Assembly (NCBI RefSeq): GCF_001552595.1 | Contig: NZ_BCRM01000022.1 | Span: 62,001 to 126,000, forward strand | Origin: Rhodococcus erythropolis NBRC 15567 | GTDB taxonomy: Bacteria; Actinomycetota; Actinomycetes; Mycobacteriales; Mycobacteriaceae | Length of the DNA stretch: 64,000 bases | Reading direction: 5' to 3' | Part shown: one piece after another, positions 38,982 to 48,465 of the stretch | How the letters are laid out: every line of letters begins with the position of its first letter | Position numbering within the stretch: the first letter of the stretch is position 1 | Program-made: the position numbers and the translations under genes | The notes under the pieces: generated by a model | Seen by the model: the letters and a program-made list of their open reading frames with translations, nothing else | The model's database searches: none | What the model was told of the DNA's origin: nothing

Positions 38982-39595
38982 TTACGAAGGATGAGGTCCA
39001 GCGCTTCGGACCGTGAGGCCGCGCTGGATTGCAGGAGCCCACGAACCGCTGACGTGGTCGTGCTGGCTCCAGGCTTGCGGATACCGCGCATCGCCATGCA
39101 GAGGTGCTCGGCTTCGATGACGACGATGGCTCCACGCGGGTCGAGCTTGCGCATCAAAGCATCCGCGATCTGGCTGGTCAGGCGTTCTTGAACCTGCGGA
39201 CGCTTGGCGTACAGATCGACGACGCGCGCGAGCTTCGACAAACCGGTGACCTTCCCCGACTTTCCCGGGATGTAGCCAACGTGAGCAACACCGTGGAAGG
39301 ACACCAGGTGGTGCTCGCACGTCGAGAACATCGGAATGTCTCGCACGAGCACCAATTCCTGGTGACCCTCGTCGAAAGTTGTATTCAACGCGTCGTCGGG
39401 CTCGGAGTACAGACCCGCGAAGATCTCCTTGTACGAGCGCGCAACCCTGGCCGGCGTATCGAGCAGACCTGGGCGCTCCGGATCTTCACCGACCGCGATC
39501 AACAATTCCCGTACGGCAGCCTCTGCCCGCGCCTGATCGAACGGGCGGCCCGTTCCGAGCGACACCAGTTCACTGGCCACATCATTCACCGACAA
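38978..39595 (-). CDS. folE: GTP cyclohydrolase I
   Basis: The 205-residue enzyme has the zinc-site sequences [22 protein letters not shown] (Cys and His) and [21 protein letters not shown] (second Cys). It opens GTP to dihydroneopterin triphosphate, the first folate step. The TTG at 39595 has GAGGAG seven bases upstream; GTG 39589 is the other choice. It begins the folate/pantothenate block 59 bases after ftsH. Confidence 0.96.
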   Translation of the reverse strand: MSVNDVASELVSLGTGRPFDQARAEAAVRELLIAVGEDPERPGLLDTPARVARSYKEIFAGLYSEPDDALNTTFDEGHQELVLVRDIPMFSTCEHHLVSFHGVAHVGYIPGKSGKVTGLSKLARVVDLYAKRPQVQERLTSQIADALMRKLDPRGAIVVIEAEHLCMAMRGIRKPGASTTTSAVRGLLQSSAASRSEALDLILRK

Positions 39596-39654
39596 CCGAA
39601 CTCTCCTCGAGAATTGTTCACAGGTCCCCCGCCGCAGAGCCTAGTGGCGCAAGG

Positions 39655-42219
39655 TCAGCGGGATCCGTCCGGTCCGTCCCAGCGAGCGGTGCTCGGGCCG
39701 TCGTCCTCAGCCGAATGATGCGGCGGCGGAGTCTGCGGCTGTTCCGGTGCGGGGCTCTGCCACTGGTTTTCGCCGGTCGGGTTTCCCCGGTTCGGATCGG
39801 CGAAGGGTCCACCGTCCGGGTACTGCACCGGGTAATCGGGCTGCGCGGGGTAACGGCGGCCGGGGTGCGGCTGCTCGGGGTACGCCTGCTGTCCCGGGTG
39901 CGGCTGACCGTACTGCCCCTGATCGGGCTGGGGCTGACCGTGTTGGGGCTGACCGTACTGGCCCTGCGACTGGTTCGGCGGGGTCGGATTCTGTCCACCG
40001 GTGTACCCACCCGACTGCTGTCCGGGGTACGTCGGCGACGGGTTCTCACGCGGAGGCCAACCCGGTGCCGACCATCCGGCGGGCGCTCCGTAGTCGGGTG
40101 TTCCCGGTTGCGGAGTCTGCTGCGGAGCACTCGGCTGCGGGTACGAGGGCTGTGCGTAGCCGTTGGAAGGTCCCTGGTTGCCGTTGTTGGGAAGACCACC
40201 ATTGTTGGGGACACCGCCGTTGGGGACACCGCTGTTGGGTGCGCCTGCCTTGACGAGAACAGGTGCAGCAGCGGGCTCCGGCCACGTTTCGCCGCGCTCG
40301 ATCGCGAGTTCGCGCGGAGTCTTCACCGGCGGACGATCCGAAGGCGTGCGCCCACCGAAATCGTTGAAAGCCGTGATACGCGGACGCTTTTCGACGCCGG
40401 CAAGGATCTTCTCGAGGTCCTTGCGAGTCAACGTCTCACGCTCGAGCAGTTCGGTAGCGATGAGGTCGAGCGCATCGCGGTACTCGTTGAGGATTGCCCA
40501 CGCTTCGGTGTGCGCCGCCTCGATGAGGTTGCGCACCTCCTCGTCGATTTCGCGGGCGATCTCGTGCGAGTAGTCGGACTGAACGCCCATCGAACGGCCG
40601 AGGAACGGATCCCCGCCCTCCTGTCCGTAGCGAACCGCGCCGAGCTTGGCACTCATGCCGTATTCGGTGACCATCGCGCGTGCGATCTTGGTCGCCATGT
40701 CGATATCGGACGACGCTCCGGTGGTGGGCTCGTGGAACACCAGCTCCTCGGCGGCGCGTCCACCCATTGCCATGACGAGACGAGCGATCATCTCCGAACG
40801 CGTCATCAAACCCTTGTCGTCTTCGGGCACGGTCATCGCGTGACCGCCGGTGCGACCGCGAGCGAGGATCGTGACCTTGTAGACCGGCTCGATGTCAGGC
40901 ATTGCCCAAGCAGCCAGCGTGTGACCGCCCTCGTGGTACGCCGTGATCTTCTTCTCGTGCTCGCTGATGATGCGACTCTTACGCCGCGGTCCACCGACAA
41001 CACGGTCCACCGATTCCTCGAGCGAGGCTTCGGTGATGACGGTTCCGTTTTCGCGTGCGGTGAGCAGCGCAGCCTCGTTGATGACGTTGGCAAGATCGGC
41101 GCCCGACATTCCGACGGTCCGCTTCGCGAGGCCTTCGAGATCGGCGTTGGGATCGATCGGCTTGCCCTGCGAGTGCACTCGCAGGATCGCACGGCGACCG
41201 GCGAGGTCGGGGGCGCCAACCGGAATCTGGCGATCGAAGCGTCCCGGACGCAGCAGTGCGGGGTCGAGGATGTCTGGGCGGTTGGTTGCGGCGATCAAGA
41301 TGATGCCGGTGCGATCACCGAAGCCGTCCATCTCGACGAGCAGCTGGTTGAGCGTCTGCTCGCGCTCGTCGTGTCCGCCGCCCAGTCCTGCGCCGCGCTG
41401 ACGACCGACTGCGTCGATCTCGTCGACGAAGATGATGCAGGGGCTGTTCTGCTTGGCCTGCTCGAACATGTCGCGAACACGCGAAGCACCGACACCGACG
41501 AACATCTCGACGAAGTCCGAACCGGAGATGGTGAAGAACGGGACGCCGGCTTCGCCTGCGACAGCGCGAGCGAGCAGCGTCTTACCGGTTCCGGGAGGGC
41601 CGTACAGCAGCACACCGCGCGGAATCTTGGCGCCGAGCGCCTGGTAGCGAGCCGGGTTCTGCAGGAAGTCCTTGATCTCGTACAGCTCTTCGACAGCCTC
41701 GTCCGCACCGGCGACGTCGGCGAACGTGGTTTTCGGCATGTCCTTGGTGAGCTGCTTGGCCTTCGACTTACCGAATCCCATGACTCCGCCGCGACCACCG
41801 CCGCCCTGCATCCGGTTCATGACGAAGAAGAAGATGCCGAACAGAATGATCATCGGCAGCACGAACAGAAGGATCGACGTCAGCCAACTCTCCTGAGTGA
41901 CCGTCGTGTTGAACTTGTCCGCTCCGGCGCCTTCGACCTTGTCGAAGATCTGCTCCGACGCACTCGCGGGGTACTTCGCCAGGATCTGCGTCTTACCGTC
42001 GGTGGCGTCGTTGCCGTTCTTGAGCCACAGACGAACCTGCTGCTCACGGTCGTCGATCTGCGCCGACTCAACGTTCTTGGCGTCGAGTTGGGAGATCGCG
42101 ACCGAGGTGTCGACGGTCTTGAAGTCGCGGGTGTCGTTGCTGAAGTAGCTGAAGGCATAGATCACCAACAGCACGACGGCTACGAGTAGCACGTTACGGA
42201 ACACAGTCTTACGGTTCAT
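39655..42219 (-). CDS. ftsH: FtsH, membrane AAA+ zinc metalloprotease
   Basis: ATG 42219 gives 854 residues. Two membrane helices (about 8-25 and 103-122) bracket a periplasmic domain. The AAA+ module has [16 protein letters not shown], the Walker [12 protein letters not shown] and the second region of homology [11 protein letters not shown]; the protease site is [12 protein letters not shown] (HExxH). From about residue 630 a 220-residue tail, rich in Pro, Gln, Gly and Tyr (QPHPGQ-like repeats), extends past the usual end. FtsH degrades membrane and short-lived cytosolic proteins. It is upstream of folE on the same strand. Confidence 0.97.
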   Translation of the reverse strand: MNRKTVFRNVLLVAVVLLVIYAFSYFSNDTRDFKTVDTSVAISQLDAKNVESAQIDDREQQVRLWLKNGNDATDGKTQILAKYPASASEQIFDKVEGAGADKFNTTVTQESWLTSILLFVLPMIILFGIFFFVMNRMQGGGGRGGVMGFGKSKAKQLTKDMPKTTFADVAGADEAVEELYEIKDFLQNPARYQALGAKIPRGVLLYGPPGTGKTLLARAVAGEAGVPFFTISGSDFVEMFVGVGASRVRDMFEQAKQNSPCIIFVDEIDAVGRQRGAGLGGGHDEREQTLNQLLVEMDGFGDRTGIILIAATNRPDILDPALLRPGRFDRQIPVGAPDLAGRRAILRVHSQGKPIDPNADLEGLAKRTVGMSGADLANVINEAALLTARENGTVITEASLEESVDRVVGGPRRKSRIISEHEKKITAYHEGGHTLAAWAMPDIEPVYKVTILARGRTGGHAMTVPEDDKGLMTRSEMIARLVMAMGGRAAEELVFHEPTTGASSDIDMATKIARAMVTEYGMSAKLGAVRYGQEGGDPFLGRSMGVQSDYSHEIAREIDEEVRNLIEAAHTEAWAILNEYRDALDLIATELLERETLTRKDLEKILAGVEKRPRITAFNDFGGRTPSDRPPVKTPRELAIERGETWPEPAAAPVLVKAGAPNSGVPNGGVPNNGGLPNNGNQGPSNGYAQPSYPQPSAPQQTPQPGTPDYGAPAGWSAPGWPPRENPSPTYPGQQSGGYTGGQNPTPPNQSQGQYGQPQHGQPQPDQGQYGQPHPGQQAYPEQPHPGRRYPAQPDYPVQYPDGGPFADPNRGNPTGENQWQSPAPEQPQTPPPHHSAEDDGPSTARWDGPDGSR

Positions 42220-42486
42220 ACAGGTCGGCCGATGTGGCCGGTCCTTTCGAGAGTGCGGGTCTGCCAGGTCGCCTTCCGGCTGCCAACCGGACACCTGCAG
42301 GTTACCGCGATCGGCCCCATCGATGCCCGCCAGCGGCCGTGCCGCTTGGTTGGAACGGTCGTCACTGTGTTCAACGTGCGCATTGCCGATCAGGTTCCCG
42401 GGCTACGTCGCAGCACAGTTTCCTGTGAGCGAACATGCTCATAGTGGTTATCGTGCGCTTTTCCGACGCTCGTCCGTCGTTATTCG

Positions 42487-43134
42487 TCAGGCCGTTTCGG
42501 AGAGGATTCCCGCAACAACGTCAGCGGCGCCCGATTGGTCACCGTCGATGATCCGGTGCGCGAGCTGATCGAGTCGCGCAGACAGTCGCGCCGAGGACTC
42601 GGGCACGTCCGCCTGCTTGGCGATGGTGTCGTCGAGATCAGCCAATAAGCCGCCACCGGCCAGGTGCCTGACGCAGCGCCATGTCTCGGCGAAGTTTCTC
42701 GCGGTCCCGTCGTCGGTCAACATCGCGACCCGAAGCGCAGCGTTGGGATTCGACGCCGCCGCCCGAGCCAGGCCGGCCATGATCGCTTCCCTGGCAGCAG
42801 TCAGTTCGTCGACGGTTCGGTCTTGCAACCGCACTCCCGAGTCTGCAGACCTACCCGCGTCGGGCGTCGGAGCTTCGCGAATCACCGCTCCGTTACCGTG
42901 CTGGATTTCGACTCTGCCCCGAATCTCGAGGGCCACGAGCGCTTGAGCCAGCGACGCTCGACTCACGCCGAGTTCGGCAGCCAGGCTGCGTTCGGGAGGA
43001 AGCCGATCGCCGGGCGAAAGGCCTTGAGCCTCGATGAAATTCGAAATGTGCTCGGCCAACTGCTCATACAGACGCGGACGCTTCAATCGTCCGGGCAGGC
43101 CCGAGCGCGAGCCGGGCGATGACGTCGAATTCAT
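42487..43134 (-). CDS. matR: GntR/FadR-family regulator of malonate genes
   Basis: ATG 43134 gives 215 residues. The winged helix has LYEQLAEHISNFIEAQGLSPGDRLPPERSLAAELGVSRASLAQALVALEIRGRVEI (about 20-75) and the C-terminal helical FCD-type ligand domain follows. It is divergent from the malonate carrier and malonyl-CoA synthetase genes, the arrangement of MatR in rhizobia, so I take it as their regulator. The name rests on context. Confidence 0.8.
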   Translation of the reverse strand: MNSTSSPGSRSGLPGRLKRPRLYEQLAEHISNFIEAQGLSPGDRLPPERSLAAELGVSRASLAQALVALEIRGRVEIQHGNGAVIREAPTPDAGRSADSGVRLQDRTVDELTAAREAIMAGLARAAASNPNAALRVAMLTDDGTARNFAETWRCVRHLAGGGLLADLDDTIAKQADVPESSARLSARLDQLAHRIIDGDQSGAADVVAGILSETA

Positions 43135-43143
43135 GCCTCGGAG

Positions 43144-43154
43144 TGTACTTGACA
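43144..43154. promoter_or_regulatory. Possible MatR operator over a -35 box
   Basis: TGTACTTGACA has TGT/ACA half-sites five bases apart, as in FadR-type operators, and overlaps a TTGACA (43149-43154) that could serve matC. It is 10 bases upstream of the matR start. No good -10 box was found, so this is weak. Confidence 0.3.
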
Positions 43155-43233
43155 AATGGAGCAGTGGCAGAGAGGCTAGGCCAATTCCAAGTGATGCAGA
43201 CCACAAGCTGGTCGCGAACGGATTGAGAGTTCG

Positions 43234-44574
43234 ATGGCAAATGTCATAGCCCTGTCAGTACTTGTCCTGGTGTTCGTCATATCCACCGTGAGGTCGGTGA
43301 ACATGGGTGCGCTTGCCCTGGTGGCTGCCTTCGTCGTCGGAACACTGGTCTTCACTGTCGATACCAGCGAGATCCTCGACGGCTTCCCGGCCAGCCTCTT
43401 CGTCATCCTGGTCGGCGTCACCTACCTGTTCGCGCTGGCCAGAAACAACGGCACGGTCGATTGGATCATTCACGCGGCGGTCCGTGCGGTCAGAGGACGA
43501 GTGGCCCTCGTGCCGTGGGCGATGTTCGCGGTGTGCGCGGCCGTCACCGCCATGGGCGCGGTCAGTCCCGCTGCCGTTGCCATCATCGCGCCCGTGGCGA
43601 TGGGCTTCGCCACCCGCTACCGGATCCACCCCATGCTGATGGGCTTCATGGTCGTCCAGGGCGCAACGGCGGGCAGCTTCTCCCCTATCGGAATCTTCGG
43701 TGTGATCACCAACGACGTCATGCGCCAGAACGGCCTCCCGTCCAGCCCGGCCTTGCTGTTCGTCTCGACCTTCGCGGCCGCGGCCGTAGTTGCCGCAATC
43801 GCGTACGTCTCGTTCGGCGGTCGCGCATTGATTGCACGCGGCGCCTCGGAGCGCGTGCTTGTCAGCGCAGTCGGCAACGCGTCGGGCGGTGGCGACACCA
43901 TCACCGGTTCGGGTGCCGGCGACAGCTCGAAGGGTGGCGGCAAGTCCTCGGTTGGGACCGCTCCGCACGAGGGAGCACTCAATCTCGAGCGGCGACTCAC
44001 CCTGCTCGGACTGGCGTCGCTTGCACTCGGCGCCTTGGTCTTCGACCTCGACGTCGGATTCACCGCACTGACCGTCGCGGTACTTCTCACCCTGATCTTC
44101 CCGGCCTCCGCCCGCGGGGCCGTCGACAAGATCAGCTGGGGCACCGTGCTCCTCATCGGCGGAATCGTCACCTACGTGGCCCTATTGCAGAACCAAAACA
44201 CCGTCCAGTGGCTCGGGGATTCGGTAGCTCACGTGGGCATTCCACTTCTCGCGGCGTTCCTGATCTGTCTGATCGGCGCGATCGTGTCGGCGTTTGCATC
44301 CACCACCGGAATCCTCGGTGCACTCATCCCTTTGGCAATTCCCTTCCTCATGACCGGCCAGGTCAATGCAACCGGCCTGGTTATCGCACTGGCAATCTCG
44401 TCGTCTCTGGTCGATTGCAGTCCGTTCTCGACCAACGGCGCGCTGGTGGTGGCGAACGCCGCTCCGGAAGAACGCGACGTGGTGTTCGGGCTGACGATGC
44501 GGTGGGGCATGACCATCATGGTCGTGACGCCGATCCTCGCCTGGCTGCTGTTCGTTGTTCCCTGGTCCGTCTGA
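43234..44574 (+). CDS. matC: MatC-type dicarboxylate (malonate) carrier
   Basis: The 446-residue protein has about twelve membrane helices in two halves, with the MatC N-terminal pattern (LVFVISTVRSVNMGALALVAAFVVGTL) and the conserved GATAGSFSPIGIFGVITNDVM re-entrant region; a matching VDCSPFSTNGALVVANA is in the second half. A Gly/Ser-rich loop (about 215-245) joins the halves. It should bring malonate in for the synthetase encoded next. Confidence 0.86.
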   Translation: MANVIALSVLVLVFVISTVRSVNMGALALVAAFVVGTLVFTVDTSEILDGFPASLFVILVGVTYLFALARNNGTVDWIIHAAVRAVRGRVALVPWAMFAVCAAVTAMGAVSPAAVAIIAPVAMGFATRYRIHPMLMGFMVVQGATAGSFSPIGIFGVITNDVMRQNGLPSSPALLFVSTFAAAAVVAAIAYVSFGGRALIARGASERVLVSAVGNASGGGDTITGSGAGDSSKGGGKSSVGTAPHEGALNLERRLTLLGLASLALGALVFDLDVGFTALTVAVLLTLIFPASARGAVDKISWGTVLLIGGIVTYVALLQNQNTVQWLGDSVAHVGIPLLAAFLICLIGAIVSAFASTTGILGALIPLAIPFLMTGQVNATGLVIALAISSSLVDCSPFSTNGALVVANAAPEERDVVFGLTMRWGMTIMVVTPILAWLLFVVPWSV

Positions 44575-44602
44575 ATCTTCGTTTGAAGAAAGGAAACTCG
44601 CG

Positions 44603-46012
44603 ATGAACAGCGAATCCACACTTTTACGCTCCCTCGACCCCCACACATTCGACGATCATGGAGCGGCGGTCAGTTTCGGCGAAGGCGCAACCCTCTCTCG
44701 CGCCGACCTGTTGGCCGCCGCCACCGCGGTCGCCGATCGAATCCACGGTGCACAGCGCGTGGCAGTACAAGCCGCCGCCGGCCTCGAGACAGTGGTCGCC
44801 GTCGCCGGCGCGCTGATCGCCGGTGTTGCCGTGGTCCCGATCCCACCGGACTCCGGCCCGCTCGAACGTCAGCACATCATCGCCGATTCCCAGGCCGAAC
44901 TGATACTCGGGGACGGACCGTCGGATTCGATTATCCCGTTGATTCCCATCGATATTCACGCGCGATCTGCGACGTCCTATCCCGAACCGAGCGCGGCAGC
45001 TACCGCACTGATCATGTACACCTCAGGAACCACCGGAGCGCCGAAAGGCGTCGTCCTCTCGCGAGCAGCGATCGCAACAGATCTCGACGCACTTGCCCAC
45101 GTGTGGAATTGGACTCCAGAGGACACACTCGTCCACGGACTTCCCCTCTTCCACGTCCATGGGTTGATTCTCGGCGTGTTGGGCGCCTTGCGCGTCGGTT
45201 CACCGCTGATTCATACCGTCAGACCAACTCCGGATTCGTATGCCGCAGCGGGCGGCTCGTTGTACTTCGGTGTTCCGACCGTCTGGTCACGCATGTGCGG
45301 TGATCCCTCGGCGGCGGCAGCATTGCGATCCGCGCGCTTGCTCGTGTCCGGAAGTGCACCACTTCCGGTTCCATTGTTCGAGCGGATGAAATCGCTGACC
45401 GGGTTGGCTCCCGTCGAGCGCTACGGAATGAGTGAAACCCTCATCACCGTCAGCACGACGCACGACGGCGAACGTCGCCCGGGTTGGGTCGGGCACGCTG
45501 TTCCCGGAGTCAGGACGAGGTTGCGCGGCGAGAACGGCGAATTGTCGGCGCACGACGGAGAGCAGCTTGGGCAACTGGAAGTTGCGGGAGCCGTGCTCTT
45601 CGACGAGTACCTCGGGAACCCCTCGAAGACAGCGGAATCCATGACCGAGGACGGCTGGTTCCGCACCGGCGACATCGCGGTGATCGACGACAGCGGATTC
45701 CACCGCATCGTCGGCCGCGAGTCGGTCGACATGATCAAGTCCGGTGGATACCGCATCGGTGCAGGCGAGGTGGAACAGGCACTTCTGGCATACCCCGGCG
45801 TTCGCGAGGCCGCCGTCGTCGGTGTGCCGGACGACGATCTCGGCCAGCGCATAGTCGCATTCATCGTCGGGGACGTAGCTGACTGCGCGGTGGTTTCGGA
45901 CTTCGTCGCCGAATCGCTGTCGATCCACAAGCGGCCTCGTCAGGTTTGTCTGGTGGACAGCTTGCCCCGCAACGCTATGGGCAAAGTCCAGAAGAAGCTG
46001 CTGACGCTCTGA
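44603..46012 (+). CDS. matB: Malonyl-CoA synthetase (MatB-like)
   Basis: ATG 44603 follows AAAGGA and gives 469 residues. The adenylation motifs are MYTSGTTGAPKGVVLS (about 138-153), YGMSETL, WFRTGDIAVIDDSGFHRIVGRESVDMIKSGGYRIG and NAMGKVQKKLL with the catalytic Lys. The short length and FGVPTVWSRMC segment fit malonyl-CoA synthetases. It starts 28 bases after matC. No malonyl-CoA decarboxylase gene (matA) is beside it, so the product may feed lipid synthesis. Confidence 0.85.
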   Translation: MNSESTLLRSLDPHTFDDHGAAVSFGEGATLSRADLLAAATAVADRIHGAQRVAVQAAAGLETVVAVAGALIAGVAVVPIPPDSGPLERQHIIADSQAELILGDGPSDSIIPLIPIDIHARSATSYPEPSAAATALIMYTSGTTGAPKGVVLSRAAIATDLDALAHVWNWTPEDTLVHGLPLFHVHGLILGVLGALRVGSPLIHTVRPTPDSYAAAGGSLYFGVPTVWSRMCGDPSAAAALRSARLLVSGSAPLPVPLFERMKSLTGLAPVERYGMSETLITVSTTHDGERRPGWVGHAVPGVRTRLRGENGELSAHDGEQLGQLEVAGAVLFDEYLGNPSKTAESMTEDGWFRTGDIAVIDDSGFHRIVGRESVDMIKSGGYRIGAGEVEQALLAYPGVREAAVVGVPDDDLGQRIVAFIVGDVADCAVVSDFVAESLSIHKRPRQVCLVDSLPRNAMGKVQKKLLTL

Positions 46013-46043
46013 AGGCAAGCCTCTTCCATCGAAGCGTGCTCGG

Positions 46044-48419
46044 TCACTGTCGGGTCACCACGACGGCGGCGTCAGCCATCCGATCGTGGAAGCCGCGGAC
46101 GTCCGGTGCGCTACTGATCGAAACGATGATCGCGATCGAAATAGCGACTGTTACAAGAGAACCGAGAATGCTCGCGACACTGCCCAACGACATCGAATTC
46201 AGCATGCCGACGAGCTCGTCACCACTACCGAGCATGGCCAACGCCGAAACAGCCGATCCGAAGTACATGGGGATCACGAATGCATTCCGTTTGAAGGACT
46301 GCGCCAAGGCCGGACGTGCACCTCCTACCGAGCGAACCCCTATTCCGAGGGCGAGTTTGCCCAGGGTTACCCCGAATGCCGACTCTCCCCATACGAAGTA
46401 CACGATCGAACCGATCCCGATCAGCAGGCCGATCAGACCCGAACTTGTCCGGTAGGAATCGAAGTCGAATCCGTTTCCGAGCGTCGCGGTGGAGATCATT
46501 CCGCCGACGACCGACACAACTGCGAGAATGGCAAAATCGATGAACCGCGCGGCAACTCGTATCCCGGCGCCGGCCGGCCGAAACCCACCAGGCAGGAGTG
46601 GAACGCCGGTCGGCCCATACCCCGGGTTCGGTTGCGGCACGGCAAATTGCGGCACGGCCGGTCGCGGTGCGGACGGTTGCACAAGGTCGCCACTGGAGCG
46701 GGCCTCCGGTCCGCTCGAAATGAACGTCTCGGTCGCAGGTTCGGGTTCGGGTTCGGGTCCGAGTAGACCGAATTGCCCAGCAGCCCTTCGGTCCAACGCT
46801 GCATCCACGGCAGGATCACCCAGCGCTTCGAGCCACGTCACAAGATCGTCGTACGTCGACGGATTCGCAGCGATCGCCGGCCGCAACTCCGGCGAACTCG
46901 ATGCGATCTCGAACAGCACCGCCGCCGGAGTCCGCGGATCCGCAGCCTCGAGAGCACGCCTCGAAGGCTGAACGGGCTGTCCGAGATTCGGTACCGCAGC
47001 TGTAACCGTGGTGGCCGACGCGAACAGTTGCACCCCCGCATACAAATTCCGAACAGCCGGTGAGACTGTGAGAGCGAGAGCAACCAGAACCACCAGCACC
47101 GCCATGGCGAGATCGAATATCCATGCACTGTAATATATTTCGCCATGCATGGCCGACTGCACCACGAGACGAGCGATCATCAGGACGAGCAAGCCGACAC
47201 AGACTCCAAGACCACCCTCGCGTGACGGGCGAGGGTCGAGCGAAGAATACCGAAGCGACAGTGATCTGACTCCGACGACGGCAAGAATCCCGAAGAGTAT
47301 CGCGAGAACAGCGAGCACCAACGCATCTCCCCACGGCACGATGCCAAATTGCGTTGCTGCCATTGCGATCTGAGAGAATCCAACACCGAAGCTCCACACC
47401 GCGATCAACAGCATGCCGTTTCGTGCCGCTGCGAGCCAGACGTATCCGGGGTGCGTCCCGTCGCCGACGGATGCAACACCGAATGGAATGAATGTAATTG
47501 CAGCTGCGGCAATCAAGAACGTGATGCCGTAGTACGGACTAGCCGTGACCGTGTGGAACAGCTCGACACTTGTGCCCTCGCTGATCGAGTGGAGTAATCC
47601 GGCTGCGAGGAGAGCGATGCCGAGCGCGGCGATGGTGAGGCGCCAGGACGCAAACCGTCTGGCGACACCGACTGCCGCAACACCCACCACGACGATCGGA
47701 ACGGCCGACGACACGAAGAGAACGATCAGGCTCTCGAATGTCTGCGGCCCGTCGTAATATCGGTAGCGACTGGCGGAGACCAGGATGTAGATCAGCGCGA
47801 GTAGCGCCGAGGCCACTGACGACCCCCAAGCCACAAACACAAGCGGCTTCACCAACGCCAACCATCGCGGCGCGGTTCGAGGGTCGATGCGAATTTCGGC
47901 CGCTCGCGGTTGAGCTGCGAGCAGGGCGCCGGCAAGCCCGAACCACGCTCCAGCGCCGACCCCGTTGCCGGTGAAAACACTCGAGCTCTCACTGAATCGG
48001 AACATTCCACGAATGACGTCGTAGACGACAAGACCCACGACAGTGGCAATGAGGGGTCCGTTGGCCACCAGACGCAGCACACGTATCTGCCCGACATTCC
48101 AATTCGGCCCGAGCATTCCGAGTCGCGCCACGTACGGCAGAGACAGGGACACCAGCGACAGCAGTGTCGGCAAAACCAGAAGCACCACAAGAGCACTCGA
48201 ACCGACGCGGGTTATTGCGACGGTCGCACTCCACGGCAAGAAGAACGACACGAACAGTAGTACCGCGGCTGTCCCGTCGCGGGTGTAGTCACCGATCCGA
48301 ATATCCTCGAACGCAGATCGCGCCGGTGAATAGCCCTGCGCCGGTGGGTACACGCCGTGTGGCTGGGGCAAACCGTCTATTGATGATTCGCTGTGTTGAC
48401 GCGAGTTGTCTTCGGTCAT
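46044..48419 (-). CDS. Large membrane protein with LRV and RDD domains
   Basis: The 791-residue protein has three parts. Residues 45-470 hold about twelve membrane helices (DUF7937-like in my memory). Residues about 485-540 are a variant leucine-rich-repeat (LRV) segment: ADPRTPAAVLFEIASSSPEL and AIAANPSTYDDLVTWL. After a Pro-rich linker with a (PE)n run, the C-terminal 190 residues are an RDD membrane domain (IRVAARFIDFAILAVVSVVGG...GFHDRMADAAVV). Function is unknown. It is the last of three adjacent envelope genes, 46 bases after the beta-propeller gene. Confidence 0.82.
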   Translation of the reverse strand: MTEDNSRQHSESSIDGLPQPHGVYPPAQGYSPARSAFEDIRIGDYTRDGTAAVLLFVSFFLPWSATVAITRVGSSALVVLLVLPTLLSLVSLSLPYVARLGMLGPNWNVGQIRVLRLVANGPLIATVVGLVVYDVIRGMFRFSESSSVFTGNGVGAGAWFGLAGALLAAQPRAAEIRIDPRTAPRWLALVKPLVFVAWGSSVASALLALIYILVSASRYRYYDGPQTFESLIVLFVSSAVPIVVVGVAAVGVARRFASWRLTIAALGIALLAAGLLHSISEGTSVELFHTVTASPYYGITFLIAAAAITFIPFGVASVGDGTHPGYVWLAAARNGMLLIAVWSFGVGFSQIAMAATQFGIVPWGDALVLAVLAILFGILAVVGVRSLSLRYSSLDPRPSREGGLGVCVGLLVLMIARLVVQSAMHGEIYYSAWIFDLAMAVLVVLVALALTVSPAVRNLYAGVQLFASATTVTAAVPNLGQPVQPSRRALEAADPRTPAAVLFEIASSSPELRPAIAANPSTYDDLVTWLEALGDPAVDAALDRRAAGQFGLLGPEPEPEPATETFISSGPEARSSGDLVQPSAPRPAVPQFAVPQPNPGYGPTGVPLLPGGFRPAGAGIRVAARFIDFAILAVVSVVGGMISTATLGNGFDFDSYRTSSGLIGLLIGIGSIVYFVWGESAFGVTLGKLALGIGVRSVGGARPALAQSFKRNAFVIPMYFGSAVSALAMLGSGDELVGMLNSMSLGSVASILGSLVTVAISIAIIVSISSAPDVRGFHDRMADAAVVVTRQ

Positions 48420-48465
48420 TCGCCAAGCTCCTCAGATGTGGGAAGTGCGCCGAACGGCTCAGGCA

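Noticed and set aside
39379-42189. 936-codon plus-strand frame opposite ftsH
   Set aside because: Antisense to a complete FtsH, with no ribosome site and no recognisable domain.
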